Assembly (NCBI RefSeq): GCF_006715485.1
Contig: NZ_VFNH01000005.1
Location: 372,001-436,000, forward strand
DNA from: Herbaspirillum sp. SJZ107
GTDB taxonomy: Bacteria; Pseudomonadota; Gammaproteobacteria; Burkholderiales; Burkholderiaceae_D
Direction of reading: 5' to 3'
DNA: 64,000 nucleotides
Both the position numbers and the translations under genes were made by a program. Shown here in pieces: positions 37,064 through 45,826 of this stretch (its first letter is position 1; each line of letters opens with the position of its first letter). The notes below the pieces were generated by a model. It made no database searches, was not told the DNA's origin, and saw only the letters and a program-made list of their open reading frames with translations.

Positions 37064-37162
37064 GGCGCTCCTACTCGGGGTGAGTTGCTTGGTCGGCTTG
37101 AACTGCTCGTGCGCTTATTCCTCGTTGGCTTTTGCCCGTCGTGCTGACGTTCCAGGCCGTGT

Positions 37163-38452
37163 TTAAATTGCGTAGCGGACCACGCTGTCACTCCACTGAA
37201 ACGCCGACATCTCCAGCTCGACCATGTCGTCACCCGAAATCTGCAGCTCCTTCAGCGAAGGCAGCACGTCGTCATCCGACTGCTCGATGCTTTCCGCCAG
37301 CTTGAGCAGCTGGCCGAAGAAATCCTGGCGCTTCAGCAGCGCCAACCGGATCTCGTCGCTGACCGGGATCTGGTCGAGGATGTCCTGCATCGGAATGCCG
37401 AACAGCACGTCCATCAGCGACATGATGCCGACCGTGAACGCGGTGTCGCCGGGGTAGCGCTGGCCCGGGCGCAGGCGCTTGGCCAGCAGTTCCATCAGGC
37501 GGCCGCGCGTGGTGGCCAGCATCAGCAGCGGGGTCTGGTTGTGGCCGCGGTTGCCCGGCTCGGCGTACAGCATGATCTGCAGCCAGCGCTGCAGCTGGCG
37601 CCGGCCCAGCACGATCAGCGCCTGGCTGAGGGAATCGATGCGCTGGGGGGCGCCGACGGCCGGCGTGTTCACCAGGCGCAGCAGGTTCAGGGCCAGCGTC
37701 ACGTCCTTCTTCACGGCGCGCTCGATGTCGGCGTTGTCGACGTCCGACATGACCTGGTTCATCAGCGACAGCACGGTCGCCTGCGACGGCGACAGCTTGC
37801 GGCCGCCGAGCACCGCCGGCCGCGCGAAATAGAAGCCCTGGAAGTAATCGAAGCCGGCGTCCAGGCAGACGTGGTATTCGTCGCGGGTCTCGACTTTCTC
37901 GGCGATCACGGTCTTGCCCAGGCCCTGCAGGCGCGAGACCAGTCCCGCCAGGGTGTCGCGGCGCGTGCTGCGCAGGTCGAGCTTGACGAAGGCGGCCAGC
38001 GGCAGCAGGCGCTGCAGGCGCGCGCTGTCGCCGCCGACGCCGTCCAGCGCGAAGCGGAAGCCGTGGCGCGCCAGTTCCTGCATGCGTGCCAGCACGGCAT
38101 CGTCGGGGTCCATCGTGGCGACGATCTCGAGCACGGTGCGTTCGCGCGGCAGGAAGGCAAAGATGTCGCTGAACAGGACGTCGCGGTCGACGTTCAGGAA
38201 GCAGGCGGCGTCGCCGATGGCGCGCGCCAGGCCGAGCTGGGCAGTGTGGGCAATGACGGTGGCGGTGGCCGGCAAGCCGGCGCCCGATGCGCCCTCGTCC
38301 TGGCCAGCACTGCGGAACAGCAGTTCGTAGCCGTACAGCGCCTGGTTGCGGTCGAGCACAGGCTGCCGGCCCAGGTAAAAGTCACGCACGCGCAGGGGCA
38401 GGTCGGCGTGGTCCAGGCTCACGGTATCGGTCATGTCGGCTCTCTGATTCAC
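37163..38452 (-). CDS. EAL/HDOD domain signalling protein with a degenerate EAL domain
   Basis: The 429-residue protein belongs to the YuxH/CdgJ group that joins an EAL-like domain (about 20-220) with a HDOD domain (about 225-420). The EAL signature is replaced by YELLFR, and the metal-binding DDFGTG region reads ALDGVGG, so c-di-GMP hydrolysis is doubtful. The HDOD part shows LSPSQATVLSLMNQVMSD and VTLALNLLRLVNTPAVG. Such proteins control motility or surface behaviour by protein-protein contact. It may start at ATG 38452 or six codons later. It is alone between the ABC operon and the amidotransferase gene. Confidence 0.88.
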   Translation of the reverse strand: MNQRADMTDTVSLDHADLPLRVRDFYLGRQPVLDRNQALYGYELLFRSAGQDEGASGAGLPATATVIAHTAQLGLARAIGDAACFLNVDRDVLFSDIFAFLPRERTVLEIVATMDPDDAVLARMQELARHGFRFALDGVGGDSARLQRLLPLAAFVKLDLRSTRRDTLAGLVSRLQGLGKTVIAEKVETRDEYHVCLDAGFDYFQGFYFARPAVLGGRKLSPSQATVLSLMNQVMSDVDNADIERAVKKDVTLALNLLRLVNTPAVGAPQRIDSLSQALIVLGRRQLQRWLQIMLYAEPGNRGHNQTPLLMLATTRGRLMELLAKRLRPGQRYPGDTAFTVGIMSLMDVLFGIPMQDILDQIPVSDEIRLALLKRQDFFGQLLKLAESIEQSDDDVLPSLKELQISGDDMVELEMSAFQWSDSVVRYAI

Positions 38453-38551
38453 TGATGGAACGCAACGAAGTGCTATGAAGCTACTTTACCGCATTCCGCC
38501 TTAATAGTGACTAGCCGAAATTAATTTCCTGTATAAAACGTGTCACGCCGT

Positions 38552-39319
38552 TCACGTTTGCGGCAGACCGTCGACAAAGACTTTCAGTTCGCCCGGTGCG
38601 AATTCGGTCCATTGCTCGTTCGTGGTCAGCGGCGTGGTGACGATGATGGCAACCCGGTCGTCGGGCGTGGTGACCTGCGAAAAGTCGACCGACAAGTCTT
38701 CGTCGGCCAGGCTGGCGGCAGTGAACGGGTAGCGCCGCACGACATAGCACAGCTTGGTCGAGCAGTGCGCGAACATGGCGGTGCCGTCCGACAGCATCAT
38801 GTTGAAGGTGCCGTGGCGGGCAATGACCGCAACCAGGTCGGCGATGGCGGCGCGCAAGGCCGGCAAGCCGGGATGCTGGTTACCGAAGCGGTCGCGCAGC
38901 TGTTGCAGCAGGAAGCAGAAGGCGCGTTCGCTGTCGGTGTTGCCGACCGGGCGGAACGGGCCGTCGAGGACCGGGTCGAACTCCTTCAAGTCGCCGTTAT
39001 GGGCGAACACCCAGTAGCGGCCCCACATCTCGCGCACGAAGGGGTGGCAGTTTTCCAGCGCCACCTGGCCCTGGGTCGCCTTGCGGATGTGGGCGATGAC
39101 GTTCAGGGACTTGATCGGGTAGCGCTTGATCAGCTCGGCAATCGGCGAGGCGACGGCCGCCTGGTGATCGACGAAATGACGCACGCCGGCGCCTTCGAAA
39201 AAGGCGATGCCCCAGCCGTCATGGTGGGTATCGGTGCGGCCGCCGCGGTGGGCAAAGCCTGTAAAGCTGAAGACAATGTCGGTAGGGACATTGCAATTCA
39301 TGGCGAGTAGCTGACACAT
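38552..39319 (-). CDS. Class II glutamine amidotransferase (YafJ family)
   Basis: The 255-residue protein begins MCQLLAMNC, placing the nucleophile cysteine at position 2 after Met removal. HRGGRTDTHHDGWGIAFFEG and the AHNGDLKEF and NTDSERAFCFLLQQL blocks are typical of the Ntn-hydrolase fold of the YafJ group. The physiological amide acceptor is unknown. It stands alone, with 128 nt to the next gene on the same strand. Confidence 0.92.
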   Translation of the reverse strand: MCQLLAMNCNVPTDIVFSFTGFAHRGGRTDTHHDGWGIAFFEGAGVRHFVDHQAAVASPIAELIKRYPIKSLNVIAHIRKATQGQVALENCHPFVREMWGRYWVFAHNGDLKEFDPVLDGPFRPVGNTDSERAFCFLLQQLRDRFGNQHPGLPALRAAIADLVAVIARHGTFNMMLSDGTAMFAHCSTKLCYVVRRYPFTAASLADEDLSVDFSQVTTPDDRVAIIVTTPLTTNEQWTEFAPGELKVFVDGLPQT

Positions 39320-39447
39320 GGGTCAAGCTTACCATGCGCGGACGATAAAACAGGGGAGCGTGCGAAATGAAACGGACTGCGGAAACGGACAGGGGAAACG
39401 GGACAACGGCCGGGCCGGTCGCGAAGACAGGCCCGGGGGCTGGAAGA

Positions 39448-39705
39448 TCAATGCAGTACGACCGGCTGGCTCATCAGGGTATCGTAGGAACCCAGGAAGT
39501 CGTCGATCTCTTCCATCGTCGGTTCACTTGCGATCAAGGTGTTCACGTCGCGACGGAACGATTGCGCAAGTTTGCCGCCGATGAATGCTTCGCGCCGGCC
39601 GGATTTGTCGACAATCTCATAGCCGCCGAAGCGCAGCGCTTCGAGGTTATGGTCGACGCCAAACTCGACGACGCTGTACTGTTCGCTGTTATAGATCATG
39701 TTCAT
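39448..39705 (-). CDS. DUF3567 family protein
   Basis: The 85-residue protein MNMIYNSEQYSVVEFG... with HNLEALRFGGYEIVDKSGRREAFIGG and an acidic end TMEEIDDFLGSYDTLM fits DUF3567, a short family restricted mainly to Burkholderiales. Its function is unknown. It has no signal peptide or membrane segment. It is flanked by gaps of 128 and 147 nt and may be transcribed alone. Confidence 0.85.
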   Translation of the reverse strand: MNMIYNSEQYSVVEFGVDHNLEALRFGGYEIVDKSGRREAFIGGKLAQSFRRDVNTLIASEPTMEEIDDFLGSYDTLMSQPVVLH

Positions 39706-39852
39706 GATAATTCCCTCACTCGATCAGATTTGCGAAGTGCCGCCCGGCGGCGGACGGCTGGCATTCCATACTCAATAGTTTTGACTTCAACTATGAGGTG
39801 GGGCTGACCCAGGCGATTTCAAGTATTCGAAATGGTTAAACTGAACCGTTTT

Positions 39853-40251
39853 CTACGCTTGAATATCCGGCGTCAGCATCAACAGCTGATCGTATGGCTC
39901 GGCTTGCAGCCACGATCGCAACTGATCAAGATGCTCGCTGCGCGCAAGCCCGATGAAGAGACGCTCGGGACGCTGGCGCAGCATGCGATTCAATGTTACA
40001 CGCAAAACCAGATTGCCGGTGCAGCACAGGCAACCGGGCGCGATCCGCGCAAGTTGCGGTGCCGGGGAGAAGGTATCGAGGGGAGAATCGCCGGAGGGCA
40101 GCCCCTCCAGGATGATGGCCTGGTGCGCCGCAGCGCCGGCGCTGCCGGCGCGCTGCAGTTCGATCAGGATGGCCTGCTCGCGCGCCCGCGCGCCCGGCCC
40201 CGTGACCAGGGTGGTGGCGACGCGCGCCGGGCTTGCAGCAGGATCGCTCAA
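39853..40251 (-). CDS. Short CLCC-motif protein related to COG0523 (CobW-like) GTPases, lacking a P-loop
   Basis: The 132-residue protein carries IAPGCLCCTGNLVLRVTLNRML followed by RPERLFIGLA, which resembles the GCxCC metal-binding block and following helix of COG0523 GTPases. The N-terminus reads VTGPGARAREQAILIEL in place of the GxxGxGKT nucleotide motif, so GTP hydrolysis is unlikely. The rest of the GTPase fold and the C-terminal domain are absent. Its ATG lies 3 nt after the response regulator gene, so the two are probably coupled. Role is unknown; metal sensing or handling is a guess. Confidence 0.6.
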   Translation of the reverse strand: MSDPAASPARVATTLVTGPGARAREQAILIELQRAGSAGAAAHQAIILEGLPSGDSPLDTFSPAPQLARIAPGCLCCTGNLVLRVTLNRMLRQRPERLFIGLARSEHLDQLRSWLQAEPYDQLLMLTPDIQA

Positions 40252-40254
40252 GGC

Positions 40255-41004
40255 TTATTGCGCGTTTTTCTTGCCCAGCTTGCCCGGCTCCACGCCCAGC
40301 TGCTTCAGCTTGCGGTACAGGTGGGTACGCTCGAGGCCGGTTTTTTCGGCGACGCGCGTCATCGAGCCGCCTTCGCGCCCCAGGTGGTGCTCGAAGTACA
40401 TGCGTTCGAAGGCGTCGCGCGCTTCGCGCAGCGGCAGGTCGAAGGACAGCGTATAGCCGTGCGCGTGCGCCTCGCCGTTGCCGGGCGTGCGCGCCAGGCC
40501 CATCGACGCCCCCATGGTGCCGCCCTGCGGCTGCGGCGCGTACATCTGCGGCGGCGGCATGCTCGCTTCCGGCAGCGGCGCGGCGCTCGGCGAGACCGCC
40601 ATCGGGCGCGGCGCGACCGCCGGGGCGCGCGCCACTTCCTGGCCACGCGCCAGGCCCTGCTGCACCGCCTTCAGCAGCTTCTGCAGCGCGATCGGCTTTT
40701 CCAGGAAATTCAGGGCGCCGATGCGGGTTGCCTCGACCGCGGTATCGATGGTGGCGTGGCCGGACATCATGATCACGGGCATGGTGAGCAAGCCGTCGCG
40801 CTGCCATTCCTTGAGCAGGGTCACGCCGTCGGTGTCCGGCATCCAGATATCGAGCAGCACCAGATCGGGCGCGCCCTGCTGGCGTGCCTGGCGCGCCTGT
40901 TGCGCATTTTCCGCGAGTTGGACCGCGTGCCCTTCGTCGCCCAGGATTTCCGAGAGCAGCTCGCGGATGCCCATTTCATCGTCAACTACGAGTATGTTTG
41001 CCAT
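40255..41004 (-). CDS. Response regulator with receiver and Fis-type DNA-binding domains
   Basis: The 249-residue protein has a receiver domain (about 1-120) with phosphoacceptor D52 in LLDIWMPDTDG, a Pro/Ala/Met-rich linker (about 125-185), and a C-terminal Fis-like helix-turn-helix (MTRVAEKTGLERTHLYRKLKQLG). The receiver resembles NtrX, but the AAA+ sigma-54 activation domain is absent. It is probably the partner of the kinase encoded 77 nt upstream. Targets are unknown. Confidence 0.88.
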   Translation of the reverse strand: MANILVVDDEMGIRELLSEILGDEGHAVQLAENAQQARQARQQGAPDLVLLDIWMPDTDGVTLLKEWQRDGLLTMPVIMMSGHATIDTAVEATRIGALNFLEKPIALQKLLKAVQQGLARGQEVARAPAVAPRPMAVSPSAAPLPEASMPPPQMYAPQPQGGTMGASMGLARTPGNGEAHAHGYTLSFDLPLREARDAFERMYFEHHLGREGGSMTRVAEKTGLERTHLYRKLKQLGVEPGKLGKKNAQ

Positions 41005-41081
41005 CTCTTATTTTGCCTTCCTGATCTGACCCGTTCCGTTCACGCGTTTTGCTTCCATTACAGCGAGATTCTATGCGCGAT

Positions 41082-43400
41082 TCAGGCATCGGCCAAGTTC
41101 GCGGCCAAGTTCGCCTCTGGGGCTAACTTTAACAGCAAAATCGATACCGAAGCGCCAGATCCATCCGAACGGTTGGCAACATCGATCCGGCCCCCGTGCT
41201 CGTCGACGATCTTCTTGACCATCGGCAGGCCGAGACCGGTCCCGCGCGCCTTCGAAGTGACGTAGGGTTCGAAGGCGCGCGACAGGATTTTGGGGGCGAA
41301 ACCGGGACCGTTGTCGACGATCGCCAGGCGCACCGCGGTCCCGGTGCCGCCGTCGGCGCCGACATAGTGGATGGCTTCGGTGACCACGTCGATGCGCGGC
41401 AGCGCGTGCTCCGGCGGGCGGTCGGCCAGCGCATCCTGGGCGTTCTGCAGCAGGTTGTGGATCACCTGGCGCAGCTGGGTGGCGTCGCCCATCACGTGCG
41501 GCAGCTTCGGCGCCAGCGCGGTGTGGATCACGTCCGAATCGTCTTCGGCCAGGTACAGATTCAGGATCTGGGCGATCAGGTCGTTCAGGTCGAGCGGCGA
41601 CAGCACCGCCGGCGGCGCCTTGGCATAGTCGCGGAAGTCGTCGACCATGCGCTTCATGGCGTCGACCTGGTTGACGATGGTGTCGGTGCCTTTCTTCAGC
41701 AGCTCGGCGCCCTGCGGATCGAGGCGGTCGGCCAGCTTCATCTGCATGCGCTCGGCCGACAGCTGGATCGGCGTCAGCGGGTTCTTGATCTCGTGCGCCA
41801 GGCGCCGCGCGACTTCGCCCCAGGCCACCGAACGCTGCGCCGAAATCACGTCGGAAATGTCGTCGAAGACCACGATGTAGCCGCTGCCCGCCCCCACCGG
41901 CAGGCGCGAGCCGCGCGCCAGCACGGTGATGTCGTGGTCGTCGTCGCTGCCGGCGCGGCGCGGAATCTCGATCTGCTGCTGCCAGTGCGAACGCAGCGGT
42001 CCGCGCCGGCTGGCGCCGCCATGCGGGTTCTGGGCGGCGCTCTGGGCCGCACTCTGCACCGAGAACGCGCGCGACACCGCGCCGGCAAAGCTTTCCAGGC
42101 CCTCGATCGCATCCAGCGGCTGGCCGGCCAGCGAGGCGATGTCGACCTGCAGGATGCGGTGCACGGCGTCGTTCGAGTTGACCACGATGCCGTCGGCATC
42201 GAGCACGATCACGCCGGCCGACATGTTGGCCAGCACCGATTCCAGGTGGGCCTTGGCGCTTTCCAGCGCGGCGCGGTTGCGCTCCACCGCGGACCTGGCC
42301 TCGAACAGCTGGCCGGTCATGGCGTTGAACGATTGCGTCAGCGTGCCGAGTTCGTCATTGGTCTCGACGATCGGCCGCGGCGACAGGTCGCCCTCGGCCA
42401 CCGCGCGCGTGCCCTCGGCCAGCACCAGCAGCGGCTGCGCCAGGTTACCGGCGATCACGAAGGCAGTGCCGATGGCGCCGAAGGTGGCCAGCAGCAGGGT
42501 CAGGGTCAGCGTACCCTTGTACATCTTGCGCAGGCCGGTGCGGCCGACCTTGCGGTCCTGGTATTCGCGGTAGGCGGTGCTCAGCACCTCGGCATTCGAG
42601 GCCAGGTTGACCGGCACCGACTGCAGCAGCTGCAGGTAGCGCGGCGCCACCCCGGGCGGCTCGGGCACCGCGATCACCACGCGCAGGCGGCGGTTGGTGG
42701 CGGCGTCCAGGCCGTTGTGCTCGGCGCCGCTGTCGCGGAACTCGGTGTCCATGCTGCCTTCGATGCGCGCATAGCCGCCCGGCATGGCCGCCTGCTTCAG
42801 CATCTGCTCGGTCGGCATGTCTTCGGACAGGTCGGCGCGCCGGTCTTCGGCGGCGGACGCCAGCAGCTTGCCCTCGCTCGAGAGCAGCATGCCGCTCTGC
42901 ATGCCGTCGTCGACGGTGCGCATCAGCACGATGCGGGCGCTGTCGTCGCTCTGCCCGGCCAGGGTGACGGCGGTGGTGCCGGCGGTGGCGCCGAGGTCGC
43001 TCAAGGCTTCGTCGAGCGCGGCCTGCCCCAGCTTCAGGCCGGAATCGAGCGCGGCCTCGATCTTGACGTCGAACCAGGAATCGATCGAGTGCGACACGAA
43101 CTGGTAGGAGACCATGAAGATGACCAGCCCGGGCAGGATGCCGATGCCGGCGAACAGCAGCACCAGCCTGGCCATCAGGCGCGAACCGAAGCGGCCGGCC
43201 TTGTAGCGCGAATACAGGCGCACCAGGTAGACGATCACCAGCAGCGCCAGCACGCCCGCCACCGCGGCGTTCAGGCCGACCAGCCAGGAGAAATTACGTG
43301 CCAGGAAACCGGTATTGTCGGAGGCCGACGCCAGGACGAACAGCAGGATGGTGGCCAGCGCACTGCCGACCACGAGGGCATATCTCAGGGCCTTGGTCAT
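41082..43400 (-). CDS. NtrY-like membrane sensor histidine kinase
   Basis: Taken from ATG 43400 the kinase has 772 residues; a GTG ten codons upstream is the alternative and overlaps the DUF4390 gene by 11 nt. Three hydrophobic segments near the N-terminus and one near residue 290 frame a periplasmic sensor region. HAMP, PAS and HisKA domains follow, with the phospho-accepting histidine near residue 536 in RLAHEIKNPLTPIQLSAERM. The HATPase domain has the N box (IHNLLQNAQDAL) and the G boxes (DNGPGFAP, GTGLGLPMVKKIV). It shares an operon with DUF4390 and the Fis-type regulator. The signal is unknown. Confidence 0.9.
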   Translation of the reverse strand: MTKALRYALVVGSALATILLFVLASASDNTGFLARNFSWLVGLNAAVAGVLALLVIVYLVRLYSRYKAGRFGSRLMARLVLLFAGIGILPGLVIFMVSYQFVSHSIDSWFDVKIEAALDSGLKLGQAALDEALSDLGATAGTTAVTLAGQSDDSARIVLMRTVDDGMQSGMLLSSEGKLLASAAEDRRADLSEDMPTEQMLKQAAMPGGYARIEGSMDTEFRDSGAEHNGLDAATNRRLRVVIAVPEPPGVAPRYLQLLQSVPVNLASNAEVLSTAYREYQDRKVGRTGLRKMYKGTLTLTLLLATFGAIGTAFVIAGNLAQPLLVLAEGTRAVAEGDLSPRPIVETNDELGTLTQSFNAMTGQLFEARSAVERNRAALESAKAHLESVLANMSAGVIVLDADGIVVNSNDAVHRILQVDIASLAGQPLDAIEGLESFAGAVSRAFSVQSAAQSAAQNPHGGASRRGPLRSHWQQQIEIPRRAGSDDDHDITVLARGSRLPVGAGSGYIVVFDDISDVISAQRSVAWGEVARRLAHEIKNPLTPIQLSAERMQMKLADRLDPQGAELLKKGTDTIVNQVDAMKRMVDDFRDYAKAPPAVLSPLDLNDLIAQILNLYLAEDDSDVIHTALAPKLPHVMGDATQLRQVIHNLLQNAQDALADRPPEHALPRIDVVTEAIHYVGADGGTGTAVRLAIVDNGPGFAPKILSRAFEPYVTSKARGTGLGLPMVKKIVDEHGGRIDVANRSDGSGASVSILLLKLAPEANLAANLADA

Positions 43401-43419
43401 CGTCGAGAACCGCGGTTCT

Positions 43420-43983
43420 TTACTCAGCACGATAGGTAAACGTTTTCTTGTGCGAGGTCAGGCGCCAGTCGGAATTGTTCAGGGCGTCCACCTGCAATGG
43501 CTTGGCCAGGTAATCGCGGTCCATGAACATGCGCAGCGTTACATTATAGGATTCGCCGGGCTTGAGCGCCCCTTTCGGCCCGATCAGCCAGCGCCCCGGG
43601 CGCCGGATCGCCAGCAGCGCCTGGTCGAGCGTGTCGTAGGTCTGCTGCACGCTGCCGATGACCAGCACGTGATAGACCCGGGCCAGCACGTCGTAGTCGA
43701 GGCGCACCGTGCGGCGCGCGGCCACGGCGCGGTCGTCGTACCAGTACCAGCGCGGGCGCGTCAGCTCGATCTCGGTGGTGAAGTACACGGGCATGCCACC
43801 CTGCAGTGCCTGCTGCAGGCTGGTGGTCAGATCGAAGGAGTACGAAGCCGACAGCCGGTAGCCGTCGTCGGAGGCTTCGATGCTGGCGCGCGTGATGTCG
43901 ATCCCGTCGGCCGCCTGCGCCGTGACGCACGCGAATACCAGCATCAGCTGGCAGGCGAGGAGGCGGAAAAATCGTACAGTCAC
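43420..43983 (-). CDS. DUF4390 domain-containing protein
   Basis: The 187-residue protein starts with GTG and has a signal peptide (about 1-24, ending AQAA). The remaining sequence, rich in aromatic and charged residues (TEIELTRPRWYWYDDRAV and QALLAIRRPGRWLIG), matches DUF4390, which occurs between rsmB and an NtrY-type kinase in many betaproteobacteria. It would be exported and may serve as the sensor-side partner of the kinase; that link is inferred from gene order only. Confidence 0.85.
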   Translation of the reverse strand: MTVRFFRLLACQLMLVFACVTAQAADGIDITRASIEASDDGYRLSASYSFDLTTSLQQALQGGMPVYFTTEIELTRPRWYWYDDRAVAARRTVRLDYDVLARVYHVLVIGSVQQTYDTLDQALLAIRRPGRWLIGPKGALKPGESYNVTLRMFMDRDYLAKPLQVDALNNSDWRLTSHKKTFTYRAE

Positions 43984-44047
43984 TAGGGGGCCTTACAAAA
44001 GCGTTATCGGAGAAGTCAAGCGCGCTGATAGGCGCTTGTGTGGCGCT

Positions 44048-45667
44048 CTACGCCCCGACTTTTTGAAACAGGGCATAGAAAAGACCATCATGATCCTGCC
44101 CGGTACCGCTTCGTGGAAGCAACTGACCCGGCGCATCGAGACGGACCGCACCGTGGCGCACCGCAAAGGCGGCGGCCTGCGCTTCCGATTCCTGCGGCCA
44201 GAGCGAACATGTCACGAACAGCAATTTACCATCGGGCCGAAGCATCTGCCAAAGATTGTCGAGTATTTTCGCGGAAAGTGTTGCAAGTTGGTGGGTATCG
44301 CTCTTCCTACGCAACCAACGGATATCCGGGTGGCGCCGGACGATACCGGAGGCGGTGCAAGGCACGTCGGCCAGGATGCGATCGTACTGGCGTCCGTCCC
44401 ACCAGCCACGCTCTTCGGCTGGACCGGATGTCACATTTGCGTGCAAACCGAGACGCTGCAGATTCTGCTCGACCCGGGCCAGGCGGCGCGCGTCGACGTC
44501 GAGCGCGGTCAGCTCGACCTCGGCCAGTTCCAGGATGTGGCCGCTCTTGCCGCCCGGGGCCGCGCAAGCGTCGAGCACGCGCATGCCATCCTGCAGGTCG
44601 AGCAGCGGCGCCGCCAGTTGGGCACCGGCATCCTGCACCGAGACCAGGCCGTCGGCGAAGCCCGGAATCTGGCCGACGTTCACCGGCACCGCCAGGCGCA
44701 CGGCAAACGGCCCGACCTGGTGCGCATCCATGCCGGCGGCGGCCAGCGTGGCCAGGTAGGCCTCGACGCCGGTTTTACGGGTGTTGACGCGCAGCGTCAG
44801 CGGCGGCTGCTTGTTGCCGGCCGCGAGCACCTGTTCCCAGTCGTCCGGATAGGCGCTGCGTACCGAGTCGATCCACCATTGCGGATAATTCCAGCGCGCC
44901 AGCGGTTCGCGCAGGGCGGTTGCGGTCAAGGCGTCGCGCTCGCGCAGGAAACGGCGCAGCACGGCATTCACCATTGCCTTGGCATGGGCGAAATCCGGAT
45001 GCGCCGCCGCGGCGCCGACCGCCTGGTCGACCACGGTGAAGGCTTCGTAGGGCGGCGCGCCGTCCTGCGGCGGGTCCAGCAGCGCCAGTGCCGCGCACAG
45101 CAGGCCGGCCAGCATCGGCGGTTCCGGCGCCTTGGCCGTCATCAGGTGCAGCAGGGTTTCGCTGCGGCCCAGCTGGCGCATGCTGCGGTAGGCGATGTCC
45201 TGCATCGCGCCGCGCGCCTGCGGGGTGGCGTCATACGCCTGGAATACCTCGGCCAGCGCCTGCGGCAGCGCGGTGCCGGTACGCACCCGCGCCAGGCTGC
45301 TGGCGGCGCCGAGCAGGGCAAAGGCGAGCGAGTCGGGTTTCAGGTCGGGACGGTAATCGAGCTGGACCGGATTCTTGACTTCGTGGCTATGGCGCAGGCG
45401 GGTATCGTCGGCGCGCGGCGCCGGACGGCTTTCCACCGGCCGCGTTTCCACTGCGCGGGGCTGCGGCGCCGGGGCGCGCTGGGGTGCCGGACGCGTTTCG
45501 CCGGTACGCTCCGCGGATGCCGGACGCGCTGCCGGCGCCCTCCCCTGTCCCTGGGCATTACCCGGCCGCGGCTGGCCCGGGCGGACGCCTGCGGGCTTGG
45601 CCGGCTTGCCGGACTTCGCGGCCTGGGCCTTGGGTTTGAGGGTGAGCGTCGGGCGCTTTTCGGTCAT
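44048..45667 (-). CDS. rsmB: 16S rRNA (cytosine(967)-C(5))-methyltransferase RsmB
   Basis: RsmB methylates C967 of 16S rRNA. The catalytic part (from about 240) contains the SAM motif LDACAAPGGKSGHILELA, the DVPCTASGIVRRHPDIRW motif and the catalytic C487 in LLFVTCSLWPQE; an NusB-like domain lies before it (about 115-235). Residues 1-105 form a low-complexity Pro/Arg/Ala-rich extension that E. coli RsmB does not have. It lies upstream of DUF4390 and the two-component genes with a 64-nt gap. Confidence 0.94.
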   Translation of the reverse strand: MTEKRPTLTLKPKAQAAKSGKPAKPAGVRPGQPRPGNAQGQGRAPAARPASAERTGETRPAPQRAPAPQPRAVETRPVESRPAPRADDTRLRHSHEVKNPVQLDYRPDLKPDSLAFALLGAASSLARVRTGTALPQALAEVFQAYDATPQARGAMQDIAYRSMRQLGRSETLLHLMTAKAPEPPMLAGLLCAALALLDPPQDGAPPYEAFTVVDQAVGAAAAHPDFAHAKAMVNAVLRRFLRERDALTATALREPLARWNYPQWWIDSVRSAYPDDWEQVLAAGNKQPPLTLRVNTRKTGVEAYLATLAAAGMDAHQVGPFAVRLAVPVNVGQIPGFADGLVSVQDAGAQLAAPLLDLQDGMRVLDACAAPGGKSGHILELAEVELTALDVDARRLARVEQNLQRLGLHANVTSGPAEERGWWDGRQYDRILADVPCTASGIVRRHPDIRWLRRKSDTHQLATLSAKILDNLWQMLRPDGKLLFVTCSLWPQESEAQAAAFAVRHGAVRLDAPGQLLPRSGTGQDHDGLFYALFQKVGA

Positions 45668-45787
45668 GGCAATCGATCAATGCGTAAAGGCGCACATTGT
45701 AGCGGGTCGGCGTTGCGCAGGCTTAAAAGGAGCTTTATGAAGCCGTGGGGCAAGCCGGGGAACATATTCCGCGTTGCGTCAAACCAG

Positions 45788-45793
45788 TATAAT
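45788..45793 (+). promoter_or_regulatory. Possible -10 element for argS
   Basis: A perfect TATAAT lies 33 nt before the argS start codon, in the gap divergent from rsmB. No clear -35 hexamer is seen at the proper spacing. Confidence 0.35.
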
Positions 45794-45826
45794 GACTGCT
45801 GTTTGTCCACTTTCTCACCACAGCCC

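Noticed and set aside
39778..39799. Short inverted repeat ATAGTT/AACTAT upstream of the DUF3567 gene
   Set aside because: Six-base arms with an 8-nt spacer in an AT-richer gap are expected by chance; no promoter elements fit around it.
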